This document shows positions 52,746 to 61,194 of a stretch of 64,000 bases of DNA, piece after piece. How positions within the stretch are numbered: position 1 is the stretch's first letter; every line of letters begins with the position of its first letter. Position numbers and translations under genes: made by a program. The notes under the pieces are model-generated. The model worked only from the letters and a program-made list of their open reading frames with translations. It was not told the origin of the DNA and did no database searches. Origin of the DNA: Vulcanimicrobiota bacterium (GTDB lineage: Bacteria; Vulcanimicrobiota; Xenobia; Xenobiales; JADMJV01); contig JAFKGI010000007.1 of assembly GCA_017307785.1 (NCBI GenBank), positions 186,001 to 250,000 on the forward strand, in the 5' to 3' direction.

Positions 52746-54081
52746 AGGTCACCGTGAATCGAGCTCCCCTACCCGGCCCCTCGCTGGTGACTTCCAGGCG
52801 TCCGCCCATGCCTTCCACCAGACCTTTACTGATGGCCAATCCCAGCCCCGTTCCGCCTTGCTGGCGCGAGCGTCCGCCGTCCACGCGGTAAAATCGGTCG
52901 AACAAACGGGGCAGGTGCTCGGCGGCGATGCCCACGCCGTCGTCCTCGACCCAGAGACTTTCGCCATCGGCACCCAGCTGGACCCGACCCTGGCCCGCGG
53001 CCCGGCGGGCATTGACCAACAAATTCGTAAGGACCTGGTGAAGCCGGTCGGGGTCCAGCTGCATCGTCACCGGCTGAGACAGCACCAGTTCGGCAGCGTG
53101 CTCCTCGGCCAGCTCTCGCAGAAAAGGCTCCATCTCCAGCGACTCCAACTGGAAACGTAGGGCCGATTGCTCCAGTCGATGCAGATCCAGCAGGTTGGCC
53201 ACCAGTCGCTCCATACGGTCGAGATCGCGGTGAATCATGCCCAGAAACTGTTCCCGCGGAGCGCCCGCTTCCAGTGCCTCGATCAGGCTGCGCAAGGAAG
53301 CCAGCGGCGTCTTCAGCTCATGAGAGGCGTCCGAAACAAAACGCATCAAGGTTTGCTGCTGAGCTTCCAAATTGTCGGCCATGGAGTTGAAAGACCGCGT
53401 CAGCAAAGCGGTCTCGTCCCGCCCTCGCGAATGGAGCCGTTCATCCAGGTGTCCCTCTCCGAAGCGCTTCACCACCTGAGTCAGACGGCGCAGGGGCAAA
53501 GTCAACCAGCGGGCCAGCAGCAGACTGAACGCCATGCCTCCCAACAGCACCGCCAGAGCTACTTCATAAAAGCGCGTGCGCAACTGCACCAGGGTCAACT
53601 GTAGATCCCACAAAGAACGGCTGCCATAGATGGCGCCCACGATTTTCTTCTGCGCCAGCATGGGGACAGCCACATACATGGTCGGGTCGCTCTCCAGATC
53701 GCCCAGGCGTATCCCAACCGAGCCGTGCAGGGCAGCGTCCACTTCCGGATTCTGCTTGACGTTCTGCCCCTTGCGTCGGGCGCTATCCTCGAGAATATTG
53801 CCCCGATAGTTCACGATGCACATTCGGCCCGACATATTAACCGACAGTTGGGCCATCTCGTCGGTGATCATCTTGCGCGCGGTCACGCTCAAAAGCGTTT
53901 GATCCATATGGCGGCGCATCAAGTTGGCCACAAATCCACAGTCGCGCTCCAACGAGGCCTGAGCATTGTCCAGATAAGTCTGGCGCACGCCGCCCAGCAA
54001 AACCGTCTCGGCCAGGGCCAGCGTCAGCAGGATGGTGCAGAAAAAGGCCAGCGCCAGCGGCACCCGCAGACTGCTAAACAT
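52699..54081 (-). CDS. Two-component sensor kinase with HAMP domain
   Basis: 460 residues. Two membrane helices (~7-30 and ~178-200) around a periplasmic sensor, HAMP (~200-252), HisKA with RFVSDASHELKTPLASLRSL, HATPase_c with NLLVNARRAAGQG (N-box), EDDGVGIA and GGTGLGLAISKG. Complete boxes. Start ATG overlaps by 8 bases with the response regulator gene upstream, the cognate pair. 3' end overlaps lysA-like gene. Confidence 0.9.
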   Translation of the reverse strand: MFSSLRVPLALAFFCTILLTLALAETVLLGGVRQTYLDNAQASLERDCGFVANLMRRHMDQTLLSVTARKMITDEMAQLSVNMSGRMCIVNYRGNILEDSARRKGQNVKQNPEVDAALHGSVGIRLGDLESDPTMYVAVPMLAQKKIVGAIYGSRSLWDLQLTLVQLRTRFYEVALAVLLGGMAFSLLLARWLTLPLRRLTQVVKRFGEGHLDERLHSRGRDETALLTRSFNSMADNLEAQQQTLMRFVSDASHELKTPLASLRSLIEALEAGAPREQFLGMIHRDLDRMERLVANLLDLHRLEQSALRFQLESLEMEPFLRELAEEHAAELVLSQPVTMQLDPDRLHQVLTNLLVNARRAAGQGRVQLGADGESLWVEDDGVGIAAEHLPRLFDRFYRVDGGRSRQQGGTGLGLAISKGLVEGMGGRLEVTSEGPGRGARFTVTFKTRSEPRPAKTREP

Positions 54082-54745
54082 CCCACATGTAGCCGACCCC
54101 GCGCACCGTCACCAGATAGCGCGGCTGAGCCGGATCGCTCTCGATCTTCTCGCGCAGGCGTTGCACCGTCACGTTGACCACCCGAGCTTCGCCGTCGAAC
54201 TCGTAGCCCCAAACCGCACTGAGAATGCGTTCGCGACTCTGAGCCTTGCGCCGATGCTCATAGAGAAAGTGCAGCAGCGCGAACTCTTTGGGGGTGAGAT
54301 CCAGCTTGCTGCTACTGCGCCAGACTTCATGGCGCTCGGGAAAGATCTCCAGGTCGCCACTGCGCAGACCCGGTTCGGCATCGCGTCCGCGCCGTCGCAG
54401 ATGAGCCTTGACGCGAGCCAGCAATTCTAGATGGCGAAAAGGCTTGACCACGTAGTCATCCGCTCCGCCTTCCAGACCCATCACCTGATCGATCTCTTCG
54501 CCGCGAGCCGTCAGCATCAGCACGATGCCCGGGAACTGCTGAGCGCGCAGCCGGCGGCACACTTCCAGCCCGTCCAGACCCGGCAACATGCCGTCCAGCA
54601 AGATCAAGTCGGGCTGAAACTCCAGCGCTTTCTGAAAACCCTGCAGGCCATCCGAGGCCGTCTCCACCTGGTACTGGGCCTGTTGCAACAAAAACCGTAA
54701 GGACTCGCGCAAGGATTCCTCGTCGTCCACCACCAGGATCTTCAT
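54074..54745 (-). CDS. OmpR/PhoB-family response regulator
   Basis: 223 residues. Receiver: VVDDEESLRESL, Asp in LILLDGMLPGLDG, MLTARGEE and VVKPFRHLE. DNA-binding winged helix: LDLTPKEFALLHFLYEHR and VNVTVQRLREKIE. ATG 54745 starts the MKILVVDDEES protein; the longer frame is upstream noise. An intrinsic terminator for SulP lies directly upstream (54762-54792). Pairs with the HAMP kinase downstream. Confidence 0.92.
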   Translation of the reverse strand: MKILVVDDEESLRESLRFLLQQAQYQVETASDGLQGFQKALEFQPDLILLDGMLPGLDGLEVCRRLRAQQFPGIVLMLTARGEEIDQVMGLEGGADDYVVKPFRHLELLARVKAHLRRRGRDAEPGLRSGDLEIFPERHEVWRSSSKLDLTPKEFALLHFLYEHRRKAQSRERILSAVWGYEFDGEARVVNVTVQRLREKIESDPAQPRYLVTVRGVGYMWDV

Positions 54746-54761
54746 GGCCGGGAGATTGCAT

Positions 54762-54792
54762 AAAAAAGGCCCCCGACCTTTCGGTCGAGGGC
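54762..54792 (-). terminator. Intrinsic terminator of the SulP gene
   Basis: On the minus strand, GCCCTCGACC-GAAA-GGTCGGGGGC (10-bp stem, one mismatch) is followed by CTTTTTTATG. It sits between SulP (ends 54822) and the response regulator start. Confidence 0.85.
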
Positions 54793-54821
54793 ACAATGCG
54801 ATGAGTAGGCCTGAGTTGGGG

Positions 54822-56414
54822 TTACTTGGTGCGAGCCGCCAACGGGTGAGTTGACTGGCTGCGGTGACCTTCCAAACCCACCAGGGCCACGTGGCCGCCG
54901 GCGCGTTCGTAGTCGTGTTGAAAACCTTCGAGGAACTCCATCGCCGAGTGGTCCACCAGTCGGGTCTGACCCAGGTCGATGGTGATGTCACGTCCGGCCG
55001 GGACCGCTTCGAGTCTCTGCTTGAGATACAGCAGGTTGGTGAAAGCGACGGTGCCGTTGACGGCGCAAATCACTTCCTTCTCGTCGACCTCTTTGACGTC
55101 CATATCGCACTTCAGCAGTTGGCCGGGGCTGTTGCCGCGGATGAGGTGGAGCACCAGCTTGACCAGCACGCCGGACATGATGCCGATGAGCAGGTCGGTG
55201 GCCAGCGTGATGACGATGGTGGTGACGAAGATGAGCATCTGGTCGCTGCCGATGGCCATCGTTTTCTTGAATTCCTTGGGAGAAGCCAGGCGGAAGCCGG
55301 TGAAGACCAGCACGGCCGCCAGCGAAGCCAGCGGAATGCGGTGAATCATACCGGAAGCGAAGCAGACGAACGTCAGCATGAACATTCCGTGGAAGAAGTT
55401 AGCCCAGCGCGTTTTGGCGCCGTTGTTGATGTTGGCCGAGCTGCGCACGATTTCCGCAATCATCGGCAGTCCACCCAGCCAGCCGGAGACGGCGGTGCCG
55501 ATGCCGATGGCGGTCAGGTCTTTGTTGAGGTTGGCTTTGCGGTGGTAGGGGTCGAGCTTGTCCACGGCAGCGGCCGAGAGCAGCGTTTCCAGCGAGGCGA
55601 TGATGAAGATCATCATGGTGGCTTTCCAGAAGACCGGGTCGCCGAGGCGGGACCAGTCAGGGTGCACGATGCCTTCAGCCAGGTTGCCGGGCAGGGTCAC
55701 CAGGGCGTCGGGGCCCAGTTTGTATTCGTGGTTCTGGAAGGCCAGGTAAGTGTGCTCGTGGCTCAGGTCGAAGTAGGTGCCCAGGCACATACCGATGACC
55801 ACGCCCACCAGCGGAGCGGGAAATCGTTTCAGGGGTTTGATGCGGGGCAGCACAATCAGCACCGCCATCGTGACGAAGCCGATGAAGGCCAGCTCCGGAT
55901 TGGCGTTGGGAAGGGCTCCCGGCAGCGCCATCAACTGCTGCACGGCCGTTTTGCCGATAGGCTTGAGGCCCACCATAACGTAGGCTTGCTTGGCAATGAT
56001 GATGATGCCGATGGAGGCCAGCAATCCGTGCACGGCCGAAGACGGGAAGAAGGTGCTCAGCTTGCCGGCCTTGGTGACGCCGGCGATGATCTGCAGGATG
56101 CCCGCGATGGTGATGGCGGCCAGCGTCAGCTTGTAGCCTTCGATGCCGCCTCCGAGCGAATTGACCGCTCCCAGAATCACCACGATCAGTCCGGCGGCTG
56201 GACCATTGATGGTGACGTAGGAACCGCTGGTCATCGAGACCACGATTCCGCCCACCACGGCAGCGATGATACCGGATAGGGGTGGCACGCCCGAGGCCAG
56301 GGCGATACCCAAACTCAACGGCAGGGCGATCAGGAATATGAGAAAACCGCTCATCAGATCGGTCTTCCAATTCGCTTTCAGGCCTTCCAGGCCGTCCGCG
56401 GGAATTTCAGACAT
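54822..56414 (-). CDS. SulP-family anion transporter with STAS domain
   Basis: 530 residues. About 12-14 membrane helices with SulP motifs near the start (LIALPLSLGIALASGVPPLS) and TSGSYVTINGPAAGLIVVIL, ending in a cytosolic STAS domain (~445-515; ITIDLGQTRLVDHSAMEFLE). SulP proteins move sulfate, bicarbonate or dicarboxylates by symport or exchange; which anion is not clear. AGGAG precedes the ATG. Transcription is ended at 54762-54792. Divergent from the response regulator at 56557 across a 142-base gap. Confidence 0.85.
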   Translation of the reverse strand: MSEIPADGLEGLKANWKTDLMSGFLIFLIALPLSLGIALASGVPPLSGIIAAVVGGIVVSMTSGSYVTINGPAAGLIVVILGAVNSLGGGIEGYKLTLAAITIAGILQIIAGVTKAGKLSTFFPSSAVHGLLASIGIIIIAKQAYVMVGLKPIGKTAVQQLMALPGALPNANPELAFIGFVTMAVLIVLPRIKPLKRFPAPLVGVVIGMCLGTYFDLSHEHTYLAFQNHEYKLGPDALVTLPGNLAEGIVHPDWSRLGDPVFWKATMMIFIIASLETLLSAAAVDKLDPYHRKANLNKDLTAIGIGTAVSGWLGGLPMIAEIVRSSANINNGAKTRWANFFHGMFMLTFVCFASGMIHRIPLASLAAVLVFTGFRLASPKEFKKTMAIGSDQMLIFVTTIVITLATDLLIGIMSGVLVKLVLHLIRGNSPGQLLKCDMDVKEVDEKEVICAVNGTVAFTNLLYLKQRLEAVPAGRDITIDLGQTRLVDHSAMEFLEGFQHDYERAGGHVALVGLEGHRSQSTHPLAARTK

Positions 56415-56556
56415 AAAAACTCCTGTAGAAAAGGTTACGCGCCCAAACTAACAGGTCGAAGATCAAGAAAGGATTACAAGATTGTCAGAGCCGTTGGACC
56501 CGACAGATTGCTACACTCAGAGGGTAAACTTGCTGATTTGCTGGAATTGAGAGATC

Positions 56557-57240
56557 GTGAAACTTTTAATCATAGAAGATGAACGTAAGATCGCCGACAA
56601 CCTGAAGAAGGGCCTCGAGGAGCTGCACTATCGGGTGGACCTGGCCCATGATGGCAACACCGGATTGGAAATGGCCAGCAACGGAAACTACCAGCTGGTC
56701 ATCCTCGACCGCATGTTGCCCGGCCTGGACGGGCTGGGAGTGCTGGAGCAGCTACGCCGCGGCGGGCATCGCACCCCGGTGATACTGCTTACCGCCCTGG
56801 ATCGCATCAACGACCGGGTCAACGGACTGCAGGCCGGGGCCGACGACTATCTGACCAAGCCCTTCGCCTTCGCCGAGCTGTCGGCCCGAGTGGAGGCCAT
56901 CTTGCGCCGCAGCTCTCTGAGCGTGGCTCAGGATGTGCGCCACGTAGACGATCTAACCGTCATCTACTCGAGCCAGTCGGTGCAACGTCAAGGCCAGACC
57001 ATCGAGTTGACCCAGAAAGAATTTCGCATTCTGTGCCTGCTGGTGGAAAACCCGGGCCGATTGGTGACCCGCAAGGATCTGGTGCAGAAAGTTTGGGGAT
57101 TGACTTTCGAGACCGAGACCAACGTCATCGACGTGACCGTTCGTCGTCTGCGCCAAAAGGTGGACGATCCGTTCCCCGTGAAGCTGATCCGAACCGTTCG
57201 GGGAGCCGGCTATATTCTTGAGTCCAACAACAAACCGTAG
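56557..57240 (+). CDS. OmpR-family response regulator (CusR/PcoR-like)
   Basis: 227 residues, GTG start. Receiver: LLIIEDERKIADNLKKGLEE, phospho-Asp in VILDRMLPGLDG, LLTALDR, LTKPFAF. Winged helix: IELTQKEFRILCLLVENPG, VWGLTFETETNVIDVTVRRL. Resembles the heavy-metal CusR/PcoR group. The next gene starts inside its end by a 23-base overlap, giving a coupled pair. Confidence 0.9.
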   Translation: MKLLIIEDERKIADNLKKGLEELHYRVDLAHDGNTGLEMASNGNYQLVILDRMLPGLDGLGVLEQLRRGGHRTPVILLTALDRINDRVNGLQAGADDYLTKPFAFAELSARVEAILRRSSLSVAQDVRHVDDLTVIYSSQSVQRQGQTIELTQKEFRILCLLVENPGRLVTRKDLVQKVWGLTFETETNVIDVTVRRLRQKVDDPFPVKLIRTVRGAGYILESNNKP

Positions 57241-58648
57241 TAATAGTCTCGTTCTACGTCTGGCCGTGATGTTCGCGGTCTCCACGGCGCTGCTGCTGAC
57301 CGCCCTCGGCTCCACTACCTACTGGCTGCTGGACGTCGAGTTTCGGCGGGACCAGACTCGCGTGCTGGACGACACGGTCGCCCTGATTCAGACCATCTTC
57401 CGTCAGAATGAAGACCTGGTGGAAACCCTGCAGCGCGAGATTCCTCTGGACCTGGAAGCCCTGCATTTTCATAAGTACCAGCTGCGCATCCAGGACGAGA
57501 AAGGCAAGAAGCTCTACGAGACCCATCGTTTTCCCGCCATGAGCGCGGAGGCGATCGAGAAAATGCCGGTGTTCAGTGAAGGCAAGCTGGGCGAGGGAAC
57601 GGTCTGGACCCAGGGCGACGACAGCTTTCTGATCGTGGAAGCCTGGGCCGTCCGCGAGAAAAATAGCCGGGAGCGCATTCGCCTGATGGTGGCCCTGGAT
57701 ACCAGCCAGACCACCCGCACCCTCACCAACTACCGGCGAGCTCTCATCGTGCTGGTGGGTCTGGGCGTGCTTCTGGCTGCCTTCCTGGCCGGTCTGATCT
57801 CGCGGCGGGGTCTGCGCCCCCTATCTATGATGACCCGGCTGGTGCAGCGCCTCAAAGTCGACCAACTGCATCAGCGCTTCTCCTCGCGCCGCTGGCCTCA
57901 GGAGCTGGTGCCGCTGGCCCAAGAGTTCGACCGTCTACTGGAGGAAATCCAGGTCGGCATGGAGCGGCTCTCCCATTTCAGCACCGACCTGGCTCACGAG
58001 CTGCGCACACCTCTCACCACCATGATGCTGCAGGCCGAGGTGACTCTGGCTCAGGAACGCAGCCTGGAGGTCTATCAGGACGTGCTGGGATCCAGTGTGG
58101 AAGAGTTGGAGCGGCTCAGTACGCTGGTGGAGCGCCTGCTGCTGCTGGCTCGCACCGAAGCCGCCCGCCCCCACCTGGAGCCCCAAAAGATTGCCGTGCG
58201 CGAACTGGTGGAAAACCTGGTCGAATACCACCTGACTGCCCATCCCCGCGACCAGGTGGTGATCCAGATTCCGGCCGAGGCCGAGCTGGTGGGCGACCGA
58301 CGTCTGGTGGAGATGGCGCTGGGCAACCTGCTGTCCAACACCTCCAAATACAGCACTTTTCCGGTACGGGTCGAGTGGATCGAGCACGTCAACGAGTGGA
58401 TCATCGCCGTCCAGGACCGGGGACCCGGCATCGATCCGGAGCACCTCCCCTACCTGTTTGACCGCCTCTACCGGGTCGACACCTCCCGCACCAGCGCCAG
58501 TCACGGCCTGGGACTCTCACTGGTGCGCTCGGCCATGCGAGCCCACGGCGGTGACGTACATCTCCACTCCGTGCTAGGTCAGGGAAGTCGTTTCCAGCTT
58601 CATTTTCCGCGACCGAGCGACAACACCACTTTCCACTCGGCCGGCTGA
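57218..58648 (+). CDS. Sensor histidine kinase (CusS-like)
   Basis: 476 residues from TTG. Two membrane helices (~12-36, ~168-188), periplasmic sensor, HAMP, HisKA with HFSTDLAHELRTPLTTMMLQ, HATPase_c with NLLSNTSKYSTFP, QDRGPGIDPEH and HGLGLSLVRSAM. The DLAHELRTPLTT form is typical of CusS/heavy-metal sensors. TTG overlaps the regulator stop by 23 bases. The 3' end overlaps the convergent EVE gene by 49 bases. Confidence 0.88.
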   Translation: MSPTTNRSNSLVLRLAVMFAVSTALLLTALGSTTYWLLDVEFRRDQTRVLDDTVALIQTIFRQNEDLVETLQREIPLDLEALHFHKYQLRIQDEKGKKLYETHRFPAMSAEAIEKMPVFSEGKLGEGTVWTQGDDSFLIVEAWAVREKNSRERIRLMVALDTSQTTRTLTNYRRALIVLVGLGVLLAAFLAGLISRRGLRPLSMMTRLVQRLKVDQLHQRFSSRRWPQELVPLAQEFDRLLEEIQVGMERLSHFSTDLAHELRTPLTTMMLQAEVTLAQERSLEVYQDVLGSSVEELERLSTLVERLLLLARTEAARPHLEPQKIAVRELVENLVEYHLTAHPRDQVVIQIPAEAELVGDRRLVEMALGNLLSNTSKYSTFPVRVEWIEHVNEWIIAVQDRGPGIDPEHLPYLFDRLYRVDTSRTSASHGLGLSLVRSAMRAHGGDVHLHSVLGQGSRFQLHFPRPSDNTTFHSAG

Positions 58649-59058
58649 ACCGGCATGATCGAAAGGCGGTTGCCTTTGCGGGTGACCACCATCTCCCCCA
58701 GCTTGGGGTGGGCTTTCAGCTCTTCCAGGCTTACGAAGTGCTTGAACGTCTCGACATACTCCACGTCCACCAGCGACCAGCGGTTGTTGTCGGCCGTCGA
58801 CTTGGGGTCGAAATACTTGGATTTTTTGTCCAGGGCCGTGAAGTCGTCGTAGGGCTTGCTGACCACCTTGCAGACGCCGGCGATTCCAGGCGGGTCGACC
58901 CGACTATGATAAAAGAAGCCCAGATCGCCGGGCTCCATCGTGCGCATGAAGTTGCGCGCCATATAGTTGCGCACACCGTCCCAGGGGCTTTTCTCCATCT
59001 TCTTGAGATGATCTAACGAGAAGGTATCGGGTTCGCTTTTAAACAGCCAGTATTGCAT
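58600..59058 (-). CDS. EVE-domain protein
   Basis: 152 residues. The EVE signature is clear: MQYWLFKSEPDTFSLDHLKK, WDGVRNYMARNFMR, GDLGFFYHSR and GIAGVCKVVS, as in human THYN1 homologues. EVE domains bind modified bases in DNA or RNA. Start 59058 gives the canonical MQYWLFKSE beginning. Convergent overlap with the CusS-like kinase. Confidence 0.9.
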   Translation of the reverse strand: MQYWLFKSEPDTFSLDHLKKMEKSPWDGVRNYMARNFMRTMEPGDLGFFYHSRVDPPGIAGVCKVVSKPYDDFTALDKKSKYFDPKSTADNNRWSLVDVEYVETFKHFVSLEELKAHPKLGEMVVTRKGNRLSIMPVQPAEWKVVLSLGRGK

Positions 59059-59100
59059 GCCAGGAGGTTCGCACGAGCAGGTCGCATACCTTGCCCAACT

Positions 59101-60471
59101 ATGCATCCGGCCAAGCTTACCTCCAACGAAGTCTTCGACACGCTCCAGATGTTCGAAGAGCACCACCTCGACATCCGCACCATCACCCTGGGCGTGAACC
59201 TGCTGGACTGCGCCAGTCCCAGCGTGCAGGAAACCTGCGAGCGGGTGGTACGCAAGCTGTTACGGGTGGGACGAAATTTGGTGCCCACCGTCACGGAGGT
59301 CTCCCAAGAGCTGGGCATTCCCATTATCAACAAGCGCATTTCCTGTACCCCCATCAGCCTGGTGGGCGCGGCCGCCGGTCCCGACTGCTTCGTTCCGCTG
59401 GCCATGGCCATGGACAAAGCCGCGGCCGAACTGGGCGTGGACTTCATCGCCGGCTTTTCGGCGCCGGTTCACCGCGGGCTGACCCCCTCCGACCGCGCTT
59501 TGCTCGATAGTTTGCCGGAGGCTTTGGGTCGCACCGAGCGCGTCTGCTCCTCCATCTCCCTGGCCTCCACCCGAGCCGGCATCAACATGGACGCGGTCGC
59601 CTATATGGGTCAGCGCATCCTGGACATCGCCAACCGGCATCCCGAGCGCGAGGGACTGGACTGCTGTCGTCTGGTCGTTTTTTGCAATCAGCCGGAGGAC
59701 AATCCCTTCGTGGCCGGCGCCATGCACGGCACAGGCGAAGCCGACGTGGTCATCCACGTGGGCGTTTCCGGGCCGGGCGTGGTCAAGGCCGCTCTTTCCA
59801 AAGCGCCCAACGCCACTCTCAATGAACTGGCCGATATTATCAAGCTGGCTTCTTTCAAGATCACGCGCCTGGGCGAGATGGCCGGTCGCGAGGCGGCCCG
59901 CCGCCTGGGCTATCCCATGGGCATCGTCGATCTGTCGTTAGCGCCCACGCCGGCCCGCGGCGACTCGGTAGGCGAAATCCTGCAGGTGATGGGCCTGGAG
60001 CACTGCGGCGTGCACGGCTCGACGGCCGCCCTGGCCATGCTCAACGACGCCGTCAAGAAGGGCGGCGCCATGGCTTCGTCCCAGGTGGGCGGTCTCTCGG
60101 GCGCCTTCATTCCGCTCAGCGAAGACGCGGCCATGGCCGATGCCGCGGCCGTGGGTGCCCTGACCATTGATAAGCTGGAAGCCATGACCTGCGTTTGCTC
60201 GGTGGGCCTGGACATGGTGGCCGTGCCCGGCGACACTCCCGCCGAGACCCTGGCGGCCATTATCGCTGACGAAATGGCCATCGGCATGATCAACGGCAAG
60301 ACCACGGCGGTGCGCATCATTCCCGTGCCCGGCAAGAAGGCCGGGGAATTAGTCAACTTCGGTGGCCTGCTCGGATCGGGGCCCATCATCCCGGTCAACC
60401 GCTTCTCTTCAGCCGGCTTTATCCGCCGCGGCGGCAACATCCCGGCCCCCCTGCAAAGCCTGCGCAACTAG
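59101..60471 (+). CDS. UPF0210/DUF711 family protein
   Basis: 456 residues. Conserved long family found in many bacteria and archaea: LDIRTITLGVNLLDCASPS, KRISCTPISLVG, DFIAGFSAPVHRG, and C-terminal NFGGLLGSGPIIPVN. Proposed structure is a PFL-like barrel but no reaction is established. ATG 59101 chosen over the longer in-frame start because of antisense overlap with EVE. TAG stop at 60469; a minisatellite begins 14 bases later in the same frame. Confidence 0.9.
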   Translation: MHPAKLTSNEVFDTLQMFEEHHLDIRTITLGVNLLDCASPSVQETCERVVRKLLRVGRNLVPTVTEVSQELGIPIINKRISCTPISLVGAAAGPDCFVPLAMAMDKAAAELGVDFIAGFSAPVHRGLTPSDRALLDSLPEALGRTERVCSSISLASTRAGINMDAVAYMGQRILDIANRHPEREGLDCCRLVVFCNQPEDNPFVAGAMHGTGEADVVIHVGVSGPGVVKAALSKAPNATLNELADIIKLASFKITRLGEMAGREAARRLGYPMGIVDLSLAPTPARGDSVGEILQVMGLEHCGVHGSTAALAMLNDAVKKGGAMASSQVGGLSGAFIPLSEDAAMADAAAVGALTIDKLEAMTCVCSVGLDMVAVPGDTPAETLAAIIADEMAIGMINGKTTAVRIIPVPGKKAGELVNFGGLLGSGPIIPVNRFSSAGFIRRGGNIPAPLQSLRN

Positions 60472-60485
60472 GTAAGCGCAATTCC

Positions 60486-61118
60486 GGGACCGGTGGGTGC
60501 GCCGCGACCGGTGGGCGCGCCGAGACCGGTGGGCGCAATTCCGGGACCGGTGGGTGCGCCGATACCGGTGGTTACGCCGAGACCGGTGGGTGCGCCGACA
60601 CCCGTGGGCGCAATTCCGGGACCGGTGGGCGCGCCGACACCAGTGGGTGCGCCGGGACCGGTGAGCGCAATTCCGAGACCGGTGGGTGCGCCGACACCGG
60701 TGGGCGCAATTCCGGAACCGGTCGGTGCGCCGATACCGGTGGGCGCAATTCCGGGACCGTTGGGCGCGCCGAGACCGGTGGGCGCAATTCCGGGACCGGT
60801 GGGCGCGCCGACACCAGTGGGTGCGCCGGGACCGGTGGGCGCAATTCCGAGACCGGTGGGCGCGCCGAGACCGGTGGGTGCTCCGGGACCGGTGGGCGCG
60901 CCGACACCGGTGGGTGCAATTCCGGGACTGGTGGGCGCGCCGAAACCGGTGGGCGCAATTCCGGGACCGGTGGGCGCGCCGGGACCGGTGGGCGCAATTC
61001 CGGGACTGGTGGGCGCGCCGAAACCGGTGGGCGCAATTCCGGGACCGGTGGGTGCGCCGGGACCGGTGAGCGCAATTCCGGGACCGGTGGGCGCGCCGGG
61101 ACCGGTGGGCGCAATTCC
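60486..61118. repeat. Minisatellite: 33 tandem units of 18 or 21 bases
   Basis: Consensus G-R-N-ACCGGTGGGYGC followed by GCC (18-base unit) or AATTCC (21-base unit). I count 20 short and 13 long units, 633 bases without spacers. All unit lengths are multiples of three, and several reading frames stay open on both strands. Plus frame: GPVGAP/GPVGAIP-like peptides. Minus frame: APTGPG and IAPTGPG, where the variable codon gives P, L, V, I, F, with S and R once each. It lies between UPF0210 and the M23-like gene. Substitutions show the array is old, not a recent expansion. Confidence 0.9.
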
Positions 61119-61194
61119 GACACCCCGAGGCCACCGCCCCGTTTGCAATTCGCCGATTGGAACTGCTCGGTCCGGGGAAAAGTTGGCTTTACCT

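Noticed and set aside
54864..56279. 471-residue plus-strand ORF
   Set aside because: It is the antisense of the SulP gene; sequence is His/Asp/Arg-rich with no domain and no ribosome site.
60486..61118. CRISPR array
   Set aside because: Units are directly adjacent 18/21-base repeats without unique spacers, and no cas gene is present.
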